A DNA stretch of 64,000 bases from Bacteroidota bacterium. GTDB taxonomy: Bacteria; Bacteroidota; Bacteroidia; Bacteroidales; Prolixibacteraceae. The stretch is taken from positions 1-64,000 of the forward strand of contig JAUYMU010000076.1 of assembly GCA_030698405.1 (NCBI GenBank). Direction: 5' to 3'. Positions 7,300 through 15,719 of this stretch are shown here, one piece after another. The first letter of the stretch is position 1; each line of letters begins with the position of its first letter. Under the pieces are notes generated by a model. That model made no database searches. It saw only the letters and a program-made list of their open reading frames with translations, and was not told the origin of the DNA. The translations under genes were made by a program, and so were the position numbers.

Positions 7300-10266
7300 G
7301 TGAAGAGTTTGATTGAATATTTGTTGATTGCCCTTATTTTTTCATTTAGCATTTCAAAAATGACTGTTGCTTCCGACATTAAGGAAGTATTGCCGCTAAC
7401 AAGCAAAGTTATCATGGTACATTTTGACGATGGATCAGTTACTTACCCGAATTCACTATCAATAAGTCGATTAGTCGTAGCCGATGCCGACAATATTGCA
7501 AAATGGTCGTTTACAAGTACAGATGATGCTGATTTTTTGCTGGTCGTAAATCCGTCGAAAATTGGCCGGAAGACAAGGGGAACCGAGTTTGTGAAGGATG
7601 TGCCCTGGGGAGGAAATTCATCCGATCCGCGCACCAAGCCCTGGGCTGCCGAACATTGGGTTTACCTTGTTTTCGATAAAGAAATGAAACCCGGAAAATC
7701 TTACACCCTTAATACAGGCGCGCTGGCTAAAAATGGTTCGAGCTGGACTTTTACGTTCGATGAAACAAGCCTTCGCAGCGAAGCGGTGCATGTCAATACA
7801 TTGGGCTATGAGCCTGATGCGCCCAAATATGGCTACATCTACCAATGGTTGGGAAGTTTGGGAAATCTTGATCTGACTTCGTATTCAGGAAAGAAATTCT
7901 CGATTTACAAAGATGGAACCGAACTCCCTGTGAAGCAAGGAACGATAAAAATGCGCAAAGGGGCAACCAATACCGAAACCTATCAGGCAAACGATACTCC
8001 AAATAAGAATTTTCTGGGAGCCGAAGTTTATGATTGCGATTTTTCTGATCTCAAAAACGAAGGTACCTATAAATTGGTGGTTGAAGGCATTGGCTCGTCG
8101 TATCCTTTCAAAATTGGCGCCGACCCCGTTTGGGAAGCCTATTACAATGTAGCCCGTTCTCTTTACCATCAGCGCAGCGGTATCCGGTTGGCTCCGCCTT
8201 ATACTGCCTCCGGTTACATTCGTCCGGTCAACCAGAATACACGCGTTAAAAGTGATGACGGTACAAGTTTCGCCGGAAAGCTGCTTTATTCCGATTATTC
8301 GTATATGGACTGGGCCGATGCCGATGGAGGGGGCGCTTCGAAAGCTGACATCAGGGCGGCTGCCGAAGGGAAAGCACTCGATGTGGCTGGTTGGTACCAC
8401 GATGCCGGTGACTGGGACGGCTATTACAGCCATCAGCGAATCCCCATCCTGTTGATGACCACCTGGGAATTTGCTCCCGACAGGTTTGGCGACAATGAGC
8501 TGAACATTCCGGAAAGTGGTAACGGAATCCCCGACCTGGTTGACGAAGCCTCCTGGCTCATTAAATTCAACTATCGTTTACGCAAAGAGCTGAAATCAAA
8601 AGGGTACAGCAATGGCGGCGTTGGCGGGGCACGCGTTTGCGCCGATGTTTATACGGATATTGATGGCAGTTCTGAATCAAATCTTCCATCGTGGAAAGAA
8701 AAGCGCCGCACAGTGGTGACCAAAGCAGACGCATTTATGACTTACCTGTATGCCGGACAAGCCGCACAGTTTGCATGTATCCTGAAGCGACTGGGCAAAG
8801 ACCCCGGAAACTTTCCGGTGGAGATGCTCGACGCAGTTGAGTTTGCCAACATGACCAAAGACAATGTGAACTGGATTACCGAAGCCGAAGATGCTTACAC
8901 CTGGGCAAACAGTCCGGCCAATAAACCGGCAAAAGGCACCAATTACGAGGCTCCACTCGAAATCTACAAAATGTATGCAGCCGTAAATTTATTTCGACTT
9001 ACCGGAAAAACGGAATATCATACAGCCGCAAAAGCAGAACTGGCTAAACTTACAAGCGCATCGTCGATAACTGGCGACAAACGTTGGGGCGTTTTTTCCT
9101 ATTTACTTTCGACCAATAGAAAAGTGGACAAAAATCTTCAGGCAAACCTGAAAAATGCGGTGGTAAGTATTGCAACAACCAATGGTATCTCTTCGGCCAG
9201 TAACCGAGCCTGCCGTTGGGGTGGCGATATGTGGTTCCCCATGCTGGTAGGGCAGGCAACAACACCGGCAGCTTTCGAACCAATGATTGCTGCACTGTTG
9301 ACGGGCGATAAAAAATTTGCTGATGTGGTTCATACAACTGCCGATTATTTTCTGGGCAGCAACCCCTTGCATACCACATGGATAACCGGAGTAGGGCCTC
9401 GTCCTGCTGAATGTGGATTCCATCTTGATACCCGATACAATAATAAATGGAAGACTTATCCGGGGTTTATTCCATATGGCCCCTGGTCGATGGCGTATGG
9501 TTTTACACCTTATACCTGGACAATTGATGGGGTAAGCATACAGGGAGGACAAGGAACTTGGAATAAAGATTGGGCTAATTTCTCGGTTTCACCTTTGATG
9601 AATGAATGGCCCGGGCACGAAAGGTGGAGCAGTAACATTCATGCGCCTTTGGCAACCGAAAATACCATTCATCAGAATTCGGTCTACGGCGCCATTACTT
9701 ACGGTTTTGTAAATAACCGCCGTTACGAAAATGGAACTTCGCCGGTAAAATTCGGAGCAATTAAGCTGAATAATACCGAAATTAAACTGACATCTTCTGG
9801 CGCTGAACAGGAGCTTATCGCTTCGTTGGATATTAATAACGCAACTTTTTCAACGCTCAAATGGGCTTCGTCGGATCCGACTGTTGTTACTGTTGACGAA
9901 ATTGGCAGGATTACAGCCGTAGCCGAAGGTTCTTGTGTAATTACCTGTTCGGCGCTCGATGGCAGCGTTTCGGCTACTTGCAGTGTTTTTGTTGATTGGC
10001 CAACAAACTCAGATTTCCTGGCTGAAGTTACAGGCAACATCCGGATTATGCCCAATCCGGCGAAAAACCAGATTACAGTGAGTTGCCCAACCGGGATAAA
10101 ACAATTGGAGGTTTTTAACCTTTCAGGACAAAGAATTTCTGACCTGCAACTGAATGGAGATCTTACAAATGTTTATTCAAAAGAATTTAGTGGAACAGGG
10201 CTTTTTTTTGTCCGGATTACCGATGCCAAAGAAGTTAAGCACCTAAGGAAGGTAATTTTTGAATAA
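7300..10266 (+). CDS. secreted GH9 family glucanase with Ig-like module and T9SS tail
   Basis: The 988-residue protein starts at GTG 7300, the only start that keeps the complete signal peptide (about 1-25). Next come an N-terminal CelD-type Ig-like region (about 26-275) and a GH9 (alpha/alpha)6 catalytic domain. The acidic pair is in GWYHDAGDWDGYY (Asp368 and Asp371), and the proton donor is probably Glu787 in ATENTIHQNS. A Big_2-like module (about 822-898) and a type IX secretion tail with MPNPAKN (about 912-988) follow. GH9 enzymes are mostly endo-beta-1,4-glucanases acting on cellulose, xyloglucan or mixed-linkage glucan; the exact substrate is not readable. Export to the surface or medium is expected. 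The GH30 gene follows after 24 bases, so the two are probably co-transcribed. Confidence 0.92.
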   Translation: MKSLIEYLLIALIFSFSISKMTVASDIKEVLPLTSKVIMVHFDDGSVTYPNSLSISRLVVADADNIAKWSFTSTDDADFLLVVNPSKIGRKTRGTEFVKDVPWGGNSSDPRTKPWAAEHWVYLVFDKEMKPGKSYTLNTGALAKNGSSWTFTFDETSLRSEAVHVNTLGYEPDAPKYGYIYQWLGSLGNLDLTSYSGKKFSIYKDGTELPVKQGTIKMRKGATNTETYQANDTPNKNFLGAEVYDCDFSDLKNEGTYKLVVEGIGSSYPFKIGADPVWEAYYNVARSLYHQRSGIRLAPPYTASGYIRPVNQNTRVKSDDGTSFAGKLLYSDYSYMDWADADGGGASKADIRAAAEGKALDVAGWYHDAGDWDGYYSHQRIPILLMTTWEFAPDRFGDNELNIPESGNGIPDLVDEASWLIKFNYRLRKELKSKGYSNGGVGGARVCADVYTDIDGSSESNLPSWKEKRRTVVTKADAFMTYLYAGQAAQFACILKRLGKDPGNFPVEMLDAVEFANMTKDNVNWITEAEDAYTWANSPANKPAKGTNYEAPLEIYKMYAAVNLFRLTGKTEYHTAAKAELAKLTSASSITGDKRWGVFSYLLSTNRKVDKNLQANLKNAVVSIATTNGISSASNRACRWGGDMWFPMLVGQATTPAAFEPMIAALLTGDKKFADVVHTTADYFLGSNPLHTTWITGVGPRPAECGFHLDTRYNNKWKTYPGFIPYGPWSMAYGFTPYTWTIDGVSIQGGQGTWNKDWANFSVSPLMNEWPGHERWSSNIHAPLATENTIHQNSVYGAITYGFVNNRRYENGTSPVKFGAIKLNNTEIKLTSSGAEQELIASLDINNATFSTLKWASSDPTVVTVDEIGRITAVAEGSCVITCSALDGSVSATCSVFVDWPTNSDFLAEVTGNIRIMPNPAKNQITVSCPTGIKQLEVFNLSGQRISDLQLNGDLTNVYSKEFSGTGLFFVRITDAKEVKHLRKVIFE

Positions 10267-10290
10267 TCAATCAATTAAACCTGACAAACT

Positions 10291-13200
10291 ATGCAAAAAC
10301 TCATTTTTACTTTAGCCGCCATCCTGTTTGGATACTTATCTTATGGACAAACCGGATGGATTGAAAATTTCGATGATGGCAATATTGTGGGATGGTCGGG
10401 GCAGGCTGACTACAAACTCACCAATTTGGGCGGAGAATTAAAAATTGCCACCAATAAAACTGCTACCTGGAACAGTTTTCAGTATGTGTTTTTGCCCATC
10501 AACATTTCAGCCAATCCGTTTGTAAGCCTGAAAGTTAAAACCGATATTGATTTTAACCTGAACTTTTCGGTTTGGGACAATGCTACGGAAGCAAAATATG
10601 CCTATCCGGTCAGCGATGGTTATCAGGCCATTGTCCATTCCGACGGCTATGCCACTTACACTTTCGACTTCAGGAATGTAACCGGTGTTGATTTGACGAA
10701 AATTACAAAGCTAAATTTTGTATTCAATCCGGGAGGCGCCGTGGGCTGCAAATCAACTGTCTATTTTGATGATATTCGGGTTGGCGACCAGGCTTTGGTT
10801 TTGCCTTCAGTCACTAAAATTCAGGATCAGTCTCATGGCCTTAATGCCGGAAAAGTGAGCATCCCTTTTTGGGGGATCAAAGATCGCGCTACTGGCGGGA
10901 AATCCCTTTCGGTAAGTGCAATCAGTTCAAATACTGCATTAATTCCAAATCCAACGGTTATCTATACTGCCGGCAGCGTTTCAGGAAAACTGGAATACAC
11001 GCCGGTAATTAACCAGTCGGGCCCGGCAGTAATTACAGTTACTGTTTCAGGAAATGCAGCAAATGCGAATGTTTTCACGTTTAATGTGACGGTTGAACCC
11101 AATTTCGCTCCAATAATTGATCAGGTAGCCGACAAAAATATCAGGAACGGAAAGCTAACGGAAATCAAAATTTCGGGATTGGACGATGGCGATGCCAATG
11201 CCAATCAAGCGTTCGTTATTTCGGCTAACAGTTCAAACCCATCATTGGTTCCCCATCCCGTGGTTGATTATAAACCGGGCGATTTTGTTGGTTTCCTGAA
11301 GCTTAACCCGCTTTCAGGAAAAACCGGAACAGCAAACATCCGCGTAAAAGTGAAGGATAATGGCGGAGTTGTAGCCGGTGGAATTGATACCACGATCATG
11401 GTGTTTAAAGTAAACGTTTACGATGAAGTAAATTACCCGCCTGCAATGACAGCGCTTCCCAATTTGTCGATTTTGCAGGACAGCCCCGAGCAAACGGTGT
11501 TGCTGTGCGGAATCACCGATGGCGATGAGAATAAATCGCAAGGGATTACCATCAAGGCCACCAGTTCAAACAAATCGCTGGTTGCCGATCCTGCCGTTCA
11601 TTATTTAACGGGGACCACTTCCGGTGAATTGAAATTTACTACAATGGCTGGTCAGGTGGGGAAATCCACCATCACATTAACGCTTACCGACGATGGCGGA
11701 AACGCCCTGAACAATGGCAACGAGTCGGCCACTTATAATTTTGATGTTGATGTGCGCGTTCGTCCGATCGAAGGTTGGGAAGATGAGTTCAACGACGGTG
11801 TTTTAGGTTCGCAATGGCCTGCAACCTGGGGCAATCCGGGCGAGAATACCCATTTGTGTACCGAAAAGGATGGCTACATGCAAATTCAGGTCGATAAAAC
11901 CCGCACCAATAATAAGTGGGCTGGCCTTTGGTTTAATATGCCTACTGAATTGGATCTGTCGAAAAATCCATACATCAGCATTACGATGAAAACCGACAAA
12001 GCTCCAAAAGATATGCTGATTTTTCTGTGGGATGCTTTCAATCATTATAACACGGCCAAAACAGTACGATACACAGTTACCGGATCGTTTGTCGAATACT
12101 TTTTCGATTATTCTGACCCCAGTTTTCAGTTGCAGGGCGATGGAACTAAAGTTGACATTTCGCGGATAAAAGCCTTGCTCATTAATTTCGATCCGGGTGG
12201 CGATGCCCCTTTGTTCAAGGGGAGTTTCTTTTTCGATGATTTCAGGGTTGGTGATAAAGCACACAGGGCAACGGTTACCCCGATAGTGACCATGCTTGAT
12301 ATTCCTGATTATACTTTTGAAAAAAATGTCTCCCAGCAAATTGTTCCACTTCGCAATTTAACCGATGGCGGTAAAGGAACCAATGTTGTTACGGTTACGG
12401 CATCGAGCAGTAACAAAAATCTTTTTCCCAATCCGGTAATCAGCTCTGTAGATAACAAAGCTGCCACCTTAACTTTTACTCCGGTTCAGGGACAAACCGG
12501 CTCGTCAACCATTACTGTCACAGCTTCGGCCAGTGGATCGACCCAGATTGTGAAAACTTTCAGGATATATGTAACAGCACTCGAAGCATCTACAGCTGCC
12601 GATATCACCATCGACCTGACTAAGAAATACCAAGAGATTGACGGCTTTGGCGCATTTATGGGGTCGGGGGGAAACGACCCTGATACCATTATCAGCCTCG
12701 CCAACGATATCGGCATGTCGATGGCGCGTTTTGGCGTTATTGGCGGCGGGTTCGAAGAAAAAAATGACAACAGCGATCCGAATATAATCAATCTGGCAGG
12801 GTACAATCCGTCGGCGCTTTCAATTTCCAATATGCAACGTACAGCGCCGTTTGTCGATAAGTTCATTGTTACTTTCTGGAGTCCGGCTGGCTGGATGAAA
12901 CTCAACAAATGGGAAAATGGCGTTGAAAACTGGGCCACGGATAATAAACTCGATCCGAAATACTATGAAGAGTATGCCGAAGAAGTAGTTGCAATGCTTA
13001 AAATAGTGAAAAGGGAAACCGGTAAAGATATTTATGGAGTTGGATTGCAAAACGAGCCCCAGTTCAACGAACCATATCCTTCCTGTCAGGTAAATCCAAC
13101 TGAATTCAGGGATATTATCAAGGTGGTTGGCGCACGGCTCGATGCTGAAGGATATGGACATGTAAAATTGTTCTGGGCCGAGGCGCTTCCGGCTCAGGGA

Positions 13201-14427
13201 GCCATTAAGCAATACATCGACGCGGTGAAAAACGATGCAGTGGCTAAAAATTATGCGGATGTGGTCGCCATTCATAATTACGATGCCGATGGAGCCAGCG
13301 TTGGTGGCGCAGGGTGCGATTACTGGAATAATATTTACAACTGGGCTCAGGCCGGCGACACCAAATACAAAACATGGATGACCGAAACATCGGGCCATGC
13401 CGATAGTTGGGATGGAGCCATGACCTTAGCCGGGAATATTTTTAATGCCCTGGAATGCGGCAATGCAAGCGCCTGGGTATTTTGGAGTTTTTCGGTTTCC
13501 GAAGGTTCTGCTGTTTATGGTTTAGTGGTTGGAAACCGGCCAACTTCAAGGTATTATGTTTCTAAGCAGTATTATAAATTTATCCGTCCGGGGGCAGTCA
13601 GGGTCGATGCTGTTTCAGCTGGAATTCCGGCTATCGCGTTTATGGACGACAACGCCAAAACAGTTTCAATAATTTTGCTGAATAATACTACCCTTCCGCA
13701 AACAATTGAAATTAAGGGAAAAGGATTGCCAACTGAATGGGAAGCTTATGCAACTTCGAATGCCAGAAATTGCGAAAAGGGTAAAAATGTTGGACAGGAT
13801 GGCCTGATTGTTCTTCCTCCGCGAAGTTTGACCACCCTTGTGGGTGATAACAGTAACCCGGCTCCAACCATTGATCCGGTTACCGATGTGACCATTGATA
13901 AAAATTCAGGCCAGCAAACGGTTAGCCTCACTGGTATCAGCGATGGCGAAGGGTTCGGCCAGCTCATAAATATTACTGCCGGCAGCGATAACAAAGCGCT
14001 GATTGCGGACCCAGGTATTAGTTATGCAATTGGACAAGCTGTCGGGACACTTTCTTTTACCCCAACACCCAACATGATCGGTACGGCAACTATTACTGTT
14101 ACAGTGACTGATAACGGCGTTCCGGCACGAACAACAACCCGCACATTTAACATTACAGTGAAAATACCGACAGGAGTTGAAACATTAAACAAAGATGGAC
14201 TATCGGTTTATCCAAATCCGGCCAGTGACTTCCTCACTATAAAATTTCCTGAAACTTCAGGAAATAATTTGATAGTAACCGATGGAAATGGTAAAGTCCA
14301 ATTTGCCAAAGACGTCAGCGCATTGACGGAATACAAACTGAATGTTCGACATTATGCCAAAGGAATTTATTTGCTGACAATAATTGGTAACGGCGAGACG
14401 TGTACTACCAAATTCGTTGTTGAATAA
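10291..14427 (+). CDS. giant modular GH30 family glycosidase with T9SS tail
   Basis: The 1378-residue protein has a signal peptide (1-19). Two jelly-roll, carbohydrate-binding-like modules (about 20-172 and 492-660) each end in a FDDIRVGD or FDDFRVGD strand. Five cadherin/Ig-like repeats of about 100 residues lie near 175-270, 272-378, 384-490, 664-766 and 1190-1292. A GH30 (beta/alpha)8 domain with its side beta-domain spans about 772-1186. The acid/base is probably Glu922 in GLQNEPQ and the nucleophile Glu1032 in MTETSG. A type IX tail with YPNPASD ends the protein. The catalytic part looks closest to the xylanase or glucuronoxylanase branch of GH30, which is a family-level guess. The downstream terminator has been split by an IS. 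Confidence 0.9.
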   Translation: MQKLIFTLAAILFGYLSYGQTGWIENFDDGNIVGWSGQADYKLTNLGGELKIATNKTATWNSFQYVFLPINISANPFVSLKVKTDIDFNLNFSVWDNATEAKYAYPVSDGYQAIVHSDGYATYTFDFRNVTGVDLTKITKLNFVFNPGGAVGCKSTVYFDDIRVGDQALVLPSVTKIQDQSHGLNAGKVSIPFWGIKDRATGGKSLSVSAISSNTALIPNPTVIYTAGSVSGKLEYTPVINQSGPAVITVTVSGNAANANVFTFNVTVEPNFAPIIDQVADKNIRNGKLTEIKISGLDDGDANANQAFVISANSSNPSLVPHPVVDYKPGDFVGFLKLNPLSGKTGTANIRVKVKDNGGVVAGGIDTTIMVFKVNVYDEVNYPPAMTALPNLSILQDSPEQTVLLCGITDGDENKSQGITIKATSSNKSLVADPAVHYLTGTTSGELKFTTMAGQVGKSTITLTLTDDGGNALNNGNESATYNFDVDVRVRPIEGWEDEFNDGVLGSQWPATWGNPGENTHLCTEKDGYMQIQVDKTRTNNKWAGLWFNMPTELDLSKNPYISITMKTDKAPKDMLIFLWDAFNHYNTAKTVRYTVTGSFVEYFFDYSDPSFQLQGDGTKVDISRIKALLINFDPGGDAPLFKGSFFFDDFRVGDKAHRATVTPIVTMLDIPDYTFEKNVSQQIVPLRNLTDGGKGTNVVTVTASSSNKNLFPNPVISSVDNKAATLTFTPVQGQTGSSTITVTASASGSTQIVKTFRIYVTALEASTAADITIDLTKKYQEIDGFGAFMGSGGNDPDTIISLANDIGMSMARFGVIGGGFEEKNDNSDPNIINLAGYNPSALSISNMQRTAPFVDKFIVTFWSPAGWMKLNKWENGVENWATDNKLDPKYYEEYAEEVVAMLKIVKRETGKDIYGVGLQNEPQFNEPYPSCQVNPTEFRDIIKVVGARLDAEGYGHVKLFWAEALPAQGAIKQYIDAVKNDAVAKNYADVVAIHNYDADGASVGGAGCDYWNNIYNWAQAGDTKYKTWMTETSGHADSWDGAMTLAGNIFNALECGNASAWVFWSFSVSEGSAVYGLVVGNRPTSRYYVSKQYYKFIRPGAVRVDAVSAGIPAIAFMDDNAKTVSIILLNNTTLPQTIEIKGKGLPTEWEAYATSNARNCEKGKNVGQDGLIVLPPRSLTTLVGDNSNPAPTIDPVTDVTIDKNSGQQTVSLTGISDGEGFGQLINITAGSDNKALIADPGISYAIGQAVGTLSFTPTPNMIGTATITVTVTDNGVPARTTTRTFNITVKIPTGVETLNKDGLSVYPNPASDFLTIKFPETSGNNLIVTDGNGKVQFAKDVSALTEYKLNVRHYAKGIYLLTIIGNGETCTTKFVVE

Positions 14428-14502
14428 AAAAATGAACTAAAAAAAGCCTTTTTCATACGAGAATGACCTTTCTTATCACAAACCGACCATTTATAGCACA
14501 AT

Positions 14503-14532
14503 AGCGGTCACAGTATAATTCTGTGATCGCTT
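14503..14532 (+). terminator. terminator hairpin separated from its T-run by the IS
   Basis: AGCGGTCACAG-TATAATT-CTGTGATCGCT is an 11-bp stem with one G-U pair. Only two T residues remain before the IS begins at 14533. The duplicated copy beyond the IS (15651-15660) reads GATCGCTTTT, so the original site had a stem followed by at least four T residues. The stem is intact but the T-run has been moved 1.1 kb away. Confidence 0.8.
14525..14532. repeat. 8-bp target site duplication, left copy
   Basis: GATCGCTT immediately precedes the left IS end and is repeated exactly at 15651-15658 after the right end. Confidence 0.93.
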
Positions 14533-14564
14533 GGGTGTACGACAAAATTCCCTTTTTTCTTAAA

Positions 14565-15554
14565 TTACGCAGCTCTCTGACTATGCGTTATTAGTTCAAG
14601 CAACTTTTCTTGGACTCCGCTCTTATAACATACTCTTAAATTGAGCATTTGCTGTGCCCCTGATAGTGTCCATCGTTGCCCCGATAATTTCATTCGTTTC
14701 TGAATGATATCACGATTTGCCGATTCTATTGCACCTGAGCCAAACAGTAGCCCTCGTTCTTTGTAAAGCCCATAGTTTATGCGTTTTTCATTGTTTCGTA
14801 TATAGGTCAGCAATTTTTGCTTTTCGTTTTCAACCAGTTTCTGGCCACATGGCAGGTCGGATATTTTTGTCAATAATTCGTTTACCTTTTTCTCCATTAA
14901 AAGTTCGATACAAGACTCTACCCATTTTCGCGATTGATGTTCATCTTTGTGGTAATATATTTTAGCAAAGGCATAATGATGTTCCTTGCAATGATAGAAA
15001 TCCAGAATTTGTGTGCTGTTGGGATAATATTCTTCTATCCATTTCCATATCCATTTTGCACCATCACAAATAAAGACCAAAGGACTCTTATTTGGGAGTA
15101 CATCCAGTACTTTGTCAAAAAAATGATCGTGGTTGCCCAGATGCGCCACATAATTGGAGTGAGCGATATAGTTGCGCCCTTTGGAAACATCCTCAATTCT
15201 GTTGCTGGACAGAAAAGTCCTACAAAGTGCTTCTTCAAAGGTCAATTTTGTGCCAGCCCTGCACAAATGTTCCTGCATGTATGGACTGATCTTAAAACCA
15301 CCGGGGGCTGTTGCCAAGGGGTGACTTTTTGGGAAACAAACATCGCCCATACTTGTAAGGATGGTGGTTCGGTCGTTTTTCGATTTTGGAATATTTCCTA
15401 TTATGGATTGAAAAACCGACTGTCCAAAATCTCGGATCAGATTATTAAACGAAGATTCAAATTTATAACTTGATGAATCATTTGAAATAGTTTTTGATAA
15501 ATCTTCAAGTGCTTCTGCAAAAGACACAAATATTTCATCTAATTTTGTTGACAT
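14565..15554 (-). CDS. ISKra4-family transposase, apparently internally deleted
   Basis: The 329-residue protein shows ISKra4-type blocks: the FEEAL segment near 106-110, YVAHLGNHDHFF, FICDGAKWIW (Asp164), ILDFYHCKEHH, and the C-terminal GSGAIESANRDI followed by KRMKLSGQRW. In relatives a stretch with the first catalytic Asp (a DGS or DGT motif) and an EVKLGR-like strand lies between the FEEAL block and SSNRIEDVSKGR. Here these two blocks are joined directly around residues 110-116, so about 75 residues seem to be missing in frame and the first acidic residue is lost. That judgement rests on family knowledge. The protein is probably inactive alone but could still bind the ends. Confidence 0.8.
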   Translation of the reverse strand: MSTKLDEIFVSFAEALEDLSKTISNDSSSYKFESSFNNLIRDFGQSVFQSIIGNIPKSKNDRTTILTSMGDVCFPKSHPLATAPGGFKISPYMQEHLCRAGTKLTFEEALCRTFLSSNRIEDVSKGRNYIAHSNYVAHLGNHDHFFDKVLDVLPNKSPLVFICDGAKWIWKWIEEYYPNSTQILDFYHCKEHHYAFAKIYYHKDEHQSRKWVESCIELLMEKKVNELLTKISDLPCGQKLVENEKQKLLTYIRNNEKRINYGLYKERGLLFGSGAIESANRDIIQKRMKLSGQRWTLSGAQQMLNLRVCYKSGVQEKLLELITHSQRAA

Positions 15555-15567
15555 GCTCTTAGGAGTT

Positions 15568-15618
15568 AAAGGTTATACTTATTTGTATTTTTAGTTGATT
15601 TACAAAAGTATAACCTTT
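15568..15618. promoter_or_regulatory. 13-bp inverted repeat between IS end and transposase start
   Basis: AAAGGTTATACTT (15568-15580) and AAGTATAACCTTT (15606-15618) are exact inverted copies separated by 25 bases. They lie just upstream of the transposase on its strand and include a minus-strand TACTTTTG (15610-15603) that fits the TAnnTTTG -7 element. A hairpin here could limit transposase translation from transcripts entering the IS from outside, as known for other IS families; that function is inference. Confidence 0.5.
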
Positions 15619-15650
15619 TTTCTACTAAACCGGAATTTTGTCGTACACCC

Positions 15651-15658
15651 GATCGCTT
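15651..15658. repeat. 8-bp target site duplication, right copy
   Basis: GATCGCTT follows the right IS end and matches 14525-14532. It continues into TT, which is the displaced T-run of the interrupted terminator. Confidence 0.93.
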
Positions 15659-15719
15659 TTAGTTAGCTTTAAATTCGAAAGGGTAAAAAATAAAAAACTA
15701 ATCACCAATTACAATTAAA

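Larger units (their letters stand above)
14533..15650 (-). mobile_element. ISKra4-like insertion sequence, 1118 bp, with 8-bp duplication
   Basis: The element is bounded by perfect 19-bp inverted repeats, GGGTGTACGACAAAATTCC (14533-14551) and its complement (15632-15650), and flanked by the 8-bp duplication GATCGCTT. It carries one transposase gene on the minus strand, opposite to all surrounding genes. It is shorter than the roughly 1.3 kb or more expected for this family, matching an apparent internal deletion in the transposase. The perfect ends and duplication suggest a recent insertion, possibly mobilised in trans by a full-length copy elsewhere. Confidence 0.9.

Noticed and set aside
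9103-9552. Long open frames antisense to the large glycosidase genes (here and at several other places)
   Set aside because: They follow the codon pattern of the well-supported + strand genes and encode no recognisable domain, so they are treated as shadows.
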